From: Gammaproteobacteria bacterium
GTDB taxonomy: Bacteria > Pseudomonadota > Gammaproteobacteria > Thiohalomonadales > Thiohalomonadaceae
NCBI GenBank assembly: GCA_015232955.1
Contig: JADFYS010000126.1
Location: 1 to 6,094, forward strand
Direction: 5' to 3'
DNA length: 6,094 bases
Of this stretch, positions 5,475 through 6,094 are shown in pieces. The translations under genes were made by a program, and so were the position numbers. The first letter of the stretch is position 1, and each line of letters begins with the position of its first letter. A model generated the notes under the pieces. It did not search any database. It saw only the letters and a list, made by a program, of their open reading frames with translations, and had not been told where the DNA came from.

Positions 5475-5996
5475 GTGAGTATCAAATGGGATACTCGGTT
5501 TTTGGGGTTAGCTGCTCACATCTCCAGCTGGAGTAAAGATCCATCTTCTCAGGTGGGGGCGGTGATCACCGAGGGTAATCGCATTGTCGCCCTCGGCTAT
5601 AACGGTTTCGCTGCCGGGGTGAATGACACACCGGAGCGGCTGCAAGATAGGGCGTGCAAACTTAATCTGACCATTCACGCCGAGGAGAATGCGATGATCT
5701 TTGCCAAGCGCGATCTCAGCGGATGTACCGTCTATGTGACCCACCCCCCCTGTCCCCGCTGTGCCTCAAAGTTGATTCAGGAGGAGGTGGCGAGGATTGT
5801 CTCTATTCAGCCCAGTAGCGATTTTCTGTCGCGTTGGGCAGAGGATTTGCAACTCTCCTACCAGATGTATGCCGAGGCTGATATCTCTTACCAGGCGTAT
5901 ACCGTAAACGATATTAGTGTTACCAATGCTCAGGTGACGATGGCCCCGGGGGGGTATTTTAATCAGGTGCTGAGTCAGCTTCTGCTGAAACTGTGA
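5475..5996 (+). CDS. Deoxycytidylate (dCMP) deaminase family protein
   Basis: Zinc-dependent hydrolytic deaminase, expected to convert dCMP to dUMP, the precursor for thymidylate synthesis. From the GTG at 5475 the product is 173 aa, beginning MSIKWDTRFLGLAAHISSWS, the usual N-terminus of the family. Zinc and catalytic motifs are complete: His68-Ala-Glu70 in IHAEENA, and P92-C93-P94-R95-C96. The GYNGFAAGVND segment (41-51) is the GYNG substrate loop typical of dCMP deaminases. The last 30 or so residues (about 143-173, including VTMAPGGYFNQVL) extend past the part I can match to the family. The frame is open back to a GTG at 5409, but those 22 residues do not look like the family. The gene starts 58 bp after the adenylate kinase stop on the same strand and is likely cotranscribed. 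Another CMP/dCMP-type deaminase specificity cannot be excluded. Confidence 0.88.
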   Translation: MSIKWDTRFLGLAAHISSWSKDPSSQVGAVITEGNRIVALGYNGFAAGVNDTPERLQDRACKLNLTIHAEENAMIFAKRDLSGCTVYVTHPPCPRCASKLIQEEVARIVSIQPSSDFLSRWAEDLQLSYQMYAEADISYQAYTVNDISVTNAQVTMAPGGYFNQVLSQLLLKL

Positions 5997-6009
5997 TCTC
6001 TGTGAAGGC

Positions 6010-6045
6010 ATCCCTCCCCAATGTCATTAAGTTAAGGGTGGGGAT
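6010..6045 (+). terminator. Weak hairpin after the dCMP deaminase, possible terminator
   Basis: ATCCCTCCCC (6010-6019) can pair with GGGTGGGGAT (6036-6045) over ten positions with one G-T wobble and one mismatch, around a 16-base loop. It starts 13 bases after the stop codon, where a terminator would be expected, but no T-tract follows. It may be a Rho-dependent 3' end or simply structured spacer. Confidence 0.35.
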
Positions 6046-6058
6046 CTCCGCTACCCGA

Positions 6059-6094
6059 TTGGCGGGACGCCGTAAACCCATCCATGGGGGCTTG
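6059..6094 (+). repeat. Likely start of a dispersed palindromic intergenic repeat, cut by the window edge
   Basis: The last bases (GGGACGCCGTAAACCCATCC, then ATGGGGGCTTG) contain CCCAT (6077-6081), a two-base CC spacer and ATGGG (6084-6088), a perfect inverted repeat. From memory, the combination of GACGCCGT, AACCCATCCATGGGGG and CTTG resembles a short palindromic repeat scattered between genes in many gammaproteobacteria. Only one half is visible. The GTG-initiated frame 6002-6094, open to the edge, runs through it and is probably not a gene. Confidence 0.4.

Noticed and set aside
4604..5485. Long open frames on the minus strand antisense to adk (293 and 170 residues)
   Set aside because: They are low-complexity Arg/Leu/Phe-rich readings of the opposite strand of the core and Lys-rich tail, with no recognisable domain.
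6002..6094. GTG-initiated frame open to the window end
   Set aside because: It has no ribosome site with good spacing and runs through the hairpin and the palindromic repeat; its 31 residues are not recognisable.

Overview
The window reads as chromosomal DNA from a gammaproteobacterium, most plausibly a chemolithoautotrophic sulfur oxidiser or symbiont, or a methanotroph. The reason is the pairing of a pyrophosphate-dependent phosphofructokinase with a membrane H+-pyrophosphatase in one transcription unit, which is known from Methylococcus and from sulfur-oxidising symbionts. This is inference from gene content; no rRNA or other taxonomic marker is present.

Layout. Bases 1-170 (minus) hold the start of a gene cut by the window edge, with a DUF389-like N-terminus. 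Bases 171-378 are intergenic, with a 16-bp direct repeat and a strong rho-independent terminator. A minus-strand block follows, transcribed from about 4230 down to about 321: an unrecognised 118-aa protein (3815-4171), pfp (2466-3728) and hppA (379-2385). An 86-bp spacer between the first two genes is very G-rich on the plus strand, so the transcript is C-rich there. Bases 4172-4387 are a divergent promoter region with a perfect ATTATA-C-TATAAT palindrome. On the plus strand come an adenylate kinase with a long Lys/Ala/Pro-rich tail (4388-5416) and a dCMP deaminase (5475-5996). The window ends with a weak hairpin and the start of what looks like a dispersed intergenic repeat.

How the genes fit together. 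Pfp interconverts fructose-6-phosphate and fructose-1,6-bisphosphate using PPi/Pi instead of ATP/ADP. In related bacteria the enzyme is bifunctional or trifunctional and can make PPi while dephosphorylating sugar bisphosphates in the Calvin or RuMP cycle. HppA couples PPi hydrolysis to proton export, or makes PPi in reverse. Adenylate kinase rebalances AMP, ADP and ATP, and AMP is a co-product of many PPi-yielding reactions. The locus can therefore be read as a PPi/AMP energy-economy neighbourhood, with dCMP deaminase as a nucleotide-metabolism neighbour.

The least ordinary items are the histone H1-like tail on the adenylate kinase together with altered residues in its NMP site, the unknown small gene heading the pfp-hppA unit, and the C-rich (possible Rho-loading or G-quadruplex) spacer before pfp. 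I found no CRISPR array, insertion sequence, phage module, tRNA or rRNA.
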